Shown: positions 60,561 through 64,000 of the stretch, in pieces | How the letters are laid out: each line of letters begins with the position of its first letter | How positions within the stretch are numbered: position 1 is the first letter of the stretch | From: Prevotella sp. ne3005 | GTDB lineage: Bacteria > Bacteroidota > Bacteroidia > Bacteroidales > Bacteroidaceae | Length of the DNA: 64,000 nucleotides | Reading direction: 5' to 3' | Assembly (NCBI RefSeq): GCF_900110085.1 | Contig: NZ_FOCK01000002.1 | Coordinates: 1-64,000, forward strand | The notes under the pieces: generated by a model | Told to the model about the DNA's origin: nothing | The model's database searches: none | Seen by the model: only the letters and a program-made list of their open reading frames with translations | Program-made: the position numbers and the translations under genes

Positions 60561-61874
60561 TTACTGTTTCTCGTGAATCACGACCTTGATTTTCGAGATA
60601 CGGTGACCGTCAAGTTCCGTCACTTCAAACGTGTAGTTCTGATAGTTGATACGCTCGTGCAACTCAGGGAAATCACCCTTGATCTCCAACAGAAGACCAG
60701 CCAGTGAGTCGGCATCACCTTCCACCTCCTCAAAAGTCTCATCGTCAAGGTCAAGGATCTTATAGAAGTCAGAGAGCAGCGTCTTGCCTTCAAAAATATA
60801 GGTATTGGCATTGATACGCGTATAGCTCTTCTCTTCTTCGTCGTACTCGTCATTGATCTCACCGACAATCTCTTCCAGGATATCCTCCAAGGTGATGATA
60901 CCACTGGTACCGCCAAACTCATCCACTACGATGGCAATATGCACCTTGTTCTCCTGGAAGTCACGCAACAGGTCATCAATCTTCTTGGTCTCAGGCACAA
61001 AGTAAGGCGGACGGATAAGCGACTGCCAACGGAAATTGGCTGGTTTGGAAAGATGTGGCAACAAGTCCTTGATATATAGTATACCACGAATATTGTCGAT
61101 GGTGTCCTGATAGACAGGAATACGGGAGTAATTGTTTTCCACGATACATTTCAGCACCTCAGGGAACGGCAGGCGGAAGTCAAGGTCTACGACATCCTGT
61201 CGAGAGGTCATCACCTCCTTGGCTGTCTCATCACCGAAACGCACAATGCCTTCCAACATATTCTTCTCTTCCTTCAGCTCGTCTTCGTCGGTCAGCTCGA
61301 GGGCCTGTTCCAGATCGTCTACGCTGAGCACATGATTCTCCTTCTGTACCACCTTCTCTGCCAGAATACCGGAACGAATCAAAACAGAGCTAAGGGGGTA
61401 AAACAACTTCCGCAATACGACGATGCCACCTGCCGACATACGACAAAACGCCAGGGCATGCTGTCCTGCATAGACCTTCGGCATAATCTCTCCGAAAAGC
61501 AACAACAGAAATGTCAGTAAGACGGTAATGACAATAAACTGCAACCAGTAGGCCATACCAAAGTCGATGACATGGGCAAAGAAATAGTTGCAGAGCATGA
61601 TGATGGTGACGTTTACCAGATTATTGGTGATCAGGATGGTGGCCAACGTTCGCTCCGAGTCTTCACGAAGTGCTTGAATCTTCTGGTCAGCCTCATTCTT
61701 CTCCTCATCCAGTTCATTGAGATCATTGGGTGACAATGAAAAGAAAGCAATCTCCGATCCTGATGCATAGCCGGAGAATACAAGCAACAAGCAGGCAAGG
61801 ATGCCCGCCACTACTGCGCCCGTAGTAGGCTCCAGCAGATGGACATCACTGAGAATCTGTTGTAAATATTCCAT
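60561..61874 (-). CDS. gldE: GldE-like CNNM/CBS-domain membrane protein
   Basis: A 437-residue protein. The N-terminal DUF21 membrane domain (about 1-195: FSGYASGSEIAFFSLS, ILITNNLVNV) is followed by two CBS domains (about 210-345: GIVRFGDETAKEVMTSRQDVV, DEFGGTSGIITLEDILEEIVG) and a CorC_HlyC domain. In gliding Bacteroidota this protein, placed next to ssb, is called GldE and helps lipoprotein GldD function; in non-gliders it may act in Mg2+ transport. It follows ssb by 2 bp. Confidence 0.88.
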   Translation of the reverse strand: MEYLQQILSDVHLLEPTTGAVVAGILACLLLVFSGYASGSEIAFFSLSPNDLNELDEEKNEADQKIQALREDSERTLATILITNNLVNVTIIMLCNYFFAHVIDFGMAYWLQFIVITVLLTFLLLLFGEIMPKVYAGQHALAFCRMSAGGIVVLRKLFYPLSSVLIRSGILAEKVVQKENHVLSVDDLEQALELTDEDELKEEKNMLEGIVRFGDETAKEVMTSRQDVVDLDFRLPFPEVLKCIVENNYSRIPVYQDTIDNIRGILYIKDLLPHLSKPANFRWQSLIRPPYFVPETKKIDDLLRDFQENKVHIAIVVDEFGGTSGIITLEDILEEIVGEINDEYDEEEKSYTRINANTYIFEGKTLLSDFYKILDLDDETFEEVEGDADSLAGLLLEIKGDFPELHERINYQNYTFEVTELDGHRISKIKVVIHEKQ

Positions 61875-61876
61875 GA

Positions 61877-62290
61877 TTAGAACGGAAGACTCTCGTCAGT
61901 CTTCGTGTCAGGCTCTGGTGCAGCCGTAGGTTCTGAGACCATAGTGGTATTCGTGGAAGCAGCCTTCGGTGAAAGCAGTTCCATGTTATCGGCCCAGATC
62001 TCTGTGGCATAGCGACGCTGACCCTGTTTGTCATCATAAGAGGTATAGCGGATACGGCCCTCAATATAGAGTTTGTCGCCTTTGTGGACGTATTTCTCCA
62101 CTATCTCAGCCAGACGGCGCCAAAGAATCACATTATGCCAGTCGGTATGATCAGGCACCTGAGTACCATTCTGCAATGTGTATCCCCTTTCGGTGGTAGC
62201 CAGACGGATACGGGCCACAGCCACGCCCTGATCGACATAGCGCACTTCCGGATCCTGGCCAACATTGCCAATAAGCATCACCTTATTCAT
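61877..62290 (-). CDS. ssb: Single-stranded DNA-binding protein
   Basis: A 137-residue protein with the OB fold at 1-105 (MNKVMLIGNVGQDPEVRYVD, THNVILWRRLAEIVEKYV-type block, GDKLYIEGRIRYTSY), a short variable linker and the docking tip TDESLPF. It coats single-stranded DNA in replication and repair. The spacing is 8 bp after the preceding gene and 2 bp to gldE. Confidence 0.96.
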   Translation of the reverse strand: MNKVMLIGNVGQDPEVRYVDQGVAVARIRLATTERGYTLQNGTQVPDHTDWHNVILWRRLAEIVEKYVHKGDKLYIEGRIRYTSYDDKQGQRRYATEIWADNMELLSPKAASTNTTMVSEPTAAPEPDTKTDESLPF

Positions 62291-62298
62291 AAATACAA

Positions 62299-62838
62299 TT
62301 ATTTAGCTCTACCTAAGTAACGGAACTTGAAATTCTTTCCCTTGGCAGAAGGGAACTGGCTACGCTCATCGACACGCTCACGCAGATGCTCTACAATACG
62401 CTGGTAGCAGTCCATACCTGACATAGCCTTCACACGGGCAGCAAACTGCGTATCACGGTACTGGAACTTACCCGTTCCCGGCACCAGAAGCACTCGCTTG
62501 AACTCAAGGATACCCTCATACCAGCCTTCACACTCCTCGTTCAGCCTCACTAAGACTGGAGCGACAGGCTTCACGCGGTTTTCCTCAACGGAGTGAATCG
62601 CTTTCTTCTCCTTAAAGTCCTGCATATTGGAGGCATCGGTTTTGATGATGATAAAATAGACTCTGGGATGTATCTTGTAGCGTTTGGGGTAGAAGATGTC
62701 GCTGGCGACATACTCACGGATGTCTGCCTCAAGAAGCGGGTTCATCTCTATCTCATCTATAGAGCTCAAGAATTCAATAGCTTCATCAACTGTAGAAACA
62801 AGCGTTTCACGGTCAAAATATCTTAAATATAAATTCAT
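62299..62838 (-). CDS. Conserved hypothetical protein upstream of ssb
   Basis: A 179-residue protein started at ATG 62838 (MNLYLRYFD); the longer open frame runs through the tRNA-Gly gene and is not credible. It has no signal peptide or membrane segment. It is mixed alpha/beta with basic stretches (EFKRVLLVPGTGKFQ; AKGKNFKFRYLG) at the C-terminus. Not recognised. The start lies only 35 bases after the tRNA-Gly gene without a strong terminator, so it may share the tRNA transcript; downstream come ssb and gldE. Confidence 0.7.
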   Translation of the reverse strand: MNLYLRYFDRETLVSTVDEAIEFLSSIDEIEMNPLLEADIREYVASDIFYPKRYKIHPRVYFIIIKTDASNMQDFKEKKAIHSVEENRVKPVAPVLVRLNEECEGWYEGILEFKRVLLVPGTGKFQYRDTQFAARVKAMSGMDCYQRIVEHLRERVDERSQFPSAKGKNFKFRYLGRAK

Positions 62839-62873
62839 CTGAAAAAGATTGTTGTTGTTTTCCTTAAAAAAAG

Positions 62874-62946
62874 AGCGGAAAACGGGACTCGGACCCGCGA
62901 CCCCAACCTTGGCAAGGTTGTGCTCTACCAACTGAGCTATTTCCGC
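62874..62946 (-). tRNA. tRNA-Gly (GCC)
   Basis: A 73-nt cloverleaf; acceptor GCGGAAA/TTTCCGC, anticodon loop TTGCCAA giving GCC, discriminator U, CCA not encoded. Identical in sequence to the copy at 63193-63265. Confidence 0.97.
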
Positions 62947-62955
62947 AAATAAAAG

Positions 62956-63039
62956 TGAAGAGGAGGAGACTCGAACTCCCACGTCGCAATTGACACTACC
63001 CCCTCAAAGTAGCGCGTCTACCAATTCCGCCACCTCTCC
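62956..63039 (-). tRNA. tRNA-Leu (GAG)
   Basis: An 84-nt class II tRNA with a long variable arm; acceptor GGAGAGG/CCTCTTC, anticodon loop TTGAGGG giving GAG, discriminator A, CCA not encoded. Confidence 0.96.
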
Positions 63040-63061
63040 AACGTAGCTGAATAAAAAAGAG

Positions 63062-63143
63062 TGCCCAGAACAGGACTCGAACCTGCACGCCTCGCGGCAC
63101 ACGCACCTGAAACGTGCGCGTCTACCAATTCCGCCACCTGGGC
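63062..63143 (-). tRNA. tRNA-Leu (CAG)
   Basis: An 82-nt class II tRNA; acceptor GCCCAGG/TCTGGGC, anticodon CAG in the TTTCAGGTG context, long variable arm, discriminator A, CCA not encoded. Confidence 0.96.
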
Positions 63144-63192
63144 ATTTGTCATTAAGGCCAATCCTTAATGTCTCTTTTTTGTTCAACAAGTG

Positions 63193-63265
63193 AGCGGAAA
63201 ACGGGACTCGGACCCGCGACCCCAACCTTGGCAAGGTTGTGCTCTACCAACTGAGCTATTTCCGC
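63193..63265 (-). tRNA. tRNA-Gly (GCC), second copy
   Basis: A 73-nt tRNA identical to 62874-62946; the first gene of the tRNA array, 43 bases downstream of the promoter -7 box. Confidence 0.97.
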
Positions 63266-63308
63266 ATATATCTTCTATATTAGAAGGCATCTCCCTCGAT
63301 TGCGGGTG

Positions 63309-63339
63309 CAAAGGTAATGCTTTTTTCTGAACTGACAAA
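63309..63339 (-). promoter_or_regulatory. tRNA array promoter
   Basis: On the minus strand TTTG (63336-63339), 19 bp, TACCTTTG (63309-63316). It should drive Gly-Leu-Leu-Gly and perhaps the protein genes beyond. Confidence 0.85.
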
Positions 63340-63401
63340 CTTTTTACGGGATTTTTTTTCAAAAAAGTGCCATTTTATCGAATTACAGCCTTTTCTGGGG
63401 G

Positions 63402-64000
63402 TTAATCCATCCGATTACGATAGTCTTCATAGCCAAAACGCTTCAAGATCTCCAACTTCCCATCCTCATGCAACATGCCAATGGCGGGATGCGAAATACC
63501 GTTAAAAGTGTTCGTCTTGACCGTTGTATAATGGATCATATCCTCAAATATCACTTCCTCGCCCACCTGCAGCTCATGATCAAACTGCCAACTGCTCATA
63601 AAGTCACCACTCAAACAGCTGTTACCGCCAAGACGGTAAAGATATTGGCCATTCTGTTCCTCCACATGTTCGGCATGGCGTACATCGGGATAATACGGCA
63701 TTTCCAGGCAATCGGGCATGTGACAGGTGAAGCTGACATCAAGGATGGCTGTACGGATACCTTGATCCTCGACCACATCCACCACATGCGATACCAGCGG
63801 ACCCGTCTGCCAGGCAAATGCACTACCAGGTTCCAGGATGACCTTCAGCCAGGGATAGCGCTGATGGAATTGCTGCATCATACTGATCAGCAGATCCACA
63901 TCATAGTCCTTACGTGTCATCAGGTGACCACCACCGAAATTGATCCACTTCAACTGTGGGAACCAACGCGAGAATTTCTCTTCGATATGTACGAGTGTAC
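63402..64000 (-). CDS. nspC: Carboxynorspermidine decarboxylase, C-terminal part
   Basis: The gene is cut by the window edge; about 199 C-terminal residues are visible. The family blocks are clear: KWINFGGGHLMTRKDYD (PLP phosphate loop), VILEPGSAFAWQTGPLV, LDVSFTCHMPDCLEMPYYP and GGNSCLSGD, with the catalytic Cys. It is a fold III PLP enzyme making norspermidine/spermidine from the carboxy-polyamine. The reading frame stays open to base 64000; an internal start is not needed. Confidence 0.93.
   Translation of the reverse strand, partial: TLVHIEEKFSRWFPQLKWINFGGGHLMTRKDYDVDLLISMMQQFHQRYPWLKVILEPGSAFAWQTGPLVSHVVDVVEDQGIRTAILDVSFTCHMPDCLEMPYYPDVRHAEHVEEQNGQYLYRLGGNSCLSGDFMSSWQFDHELQVGEEVIFEDMIHYTTVKTNTFNGISHPAIGMLHEDGKLEILKRFGYEDYRNRMD

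Noticed and set aside
62839..62982. N-terminal extension of the gene upstream of ssb
   Set aside because: It would translate the tRNA-Gly gene; the ATG at 62838 is the sensible start.
1..64000. CRISPR arrays, prophage, integrases or IS elements
   Set aside because: No spaced direct repeats of CRISPR type, no transposase or integrase motifs, and no attachment-site duplication at the tRNA genes were seen.

Overview
The window reads as a contiguous piece of a Bacteroidota chromosome, most likely Prevotellaceae (Prevotella sensu lato). Four things support this. Promoters are of the Bacteroidota type (TTTG, about 20 bp, TAnnTTTG) and lack E. coli-like -10 boxes. Shine-Dalgarno sequences are nearly absent. 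The family content is typical of the phylum: GldE, a type IX secretion plug protein, a PorD/DUF4835 protein, HU-CCDC81/SPOR, DUF3127, DUF5112/5113, FISUMP and class III fructose bisphosphatase. One secreted phosphatase ends in a Prevotella-style C-terminal tail. No IS element, prophage, integrase or CRISPR array is visible, and no gene-free stretch exceeds 300 bp.

Layout. 1-16 kb is replication, repair and envelope: an amidase end, a minus-strand operon (acidic protein, hppA pyrophosphatase, two-domain PAP2 phosphatase, M15 peptidase), then rarA, a TRIC-type channel and dnaB on plus, and the minus-strand dnaN-exonuclease-DUF4835-recN-TPR operon, followed by a DUF3127 protein. 16-26 kb holds a FISUMP protein, an omega-amidase/trmN6 pair, and a tightly overlapping lon-tgt-lptF-DEAD helicase-ispE operon closed by a strong hairpin. 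25.7-29.5 kb is a nucleotide-sugar operon (rfbC, ugd, lipoprotein, galE). 29.5-31.2 kb encodes a membrane HU/SPOR protein with a zinc-ribbon/FHA partner. 31.2-43 kb is one long candidate operon: purU, hisH-A-F-IE, ftsE-like, lysC, lysA, two atypical glycosyltransferases, fbp and the T9SS plug protein. 43-51.7 kb is signalling and redox: a kinase-less membrane AraC regulator, a rhodanese/metallo-beta-lactamase lipoprotein, a thioredoxin, a miniature AbgT-like membrane protein, a response regulator and a giant tandem histidine kinase. 51.7-58.3 kb is the hexuronate module: eda and kdgK diverging from a LacI regulator, uxaA and an NhaC antiporter, with a candidate LacI-type operator between the promoters. 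58-64 kb holds a GH25 lysozyme, a clostripain-type lipoprotein, gldE, ssb, a four-gene tRNA array (Gly-Leu-Leu-Gly) and the end of nspC.

The most unusual signal is not a gene. In two secreted-protein genes of the same operon (TPR protein, 9.3-11.0 kb; DUF4835, 12.7-13.6 kb), the translation start is bracketed by short AT-rich tandem arrays in opposite orientation. One gene uses an 8-bp unit and the other a 7-bp unit. One array lies in the leader and its inverted partner encodes the signal-peptide core. The periods are not multiples of three and the arrays are mutually complementary, so they could form a start-site hairpin, a frameshifting contingency switch, or the footprint of a palindromic element. 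Other recurring themes are catalytically degraded domains retained in larger proteins (dead PAP2, dead trypsin fold, degraded kinase half, glycosyltransferases lacking key residues), start codons only a few bases from the promoter, and convergent genes that overlap or abut.
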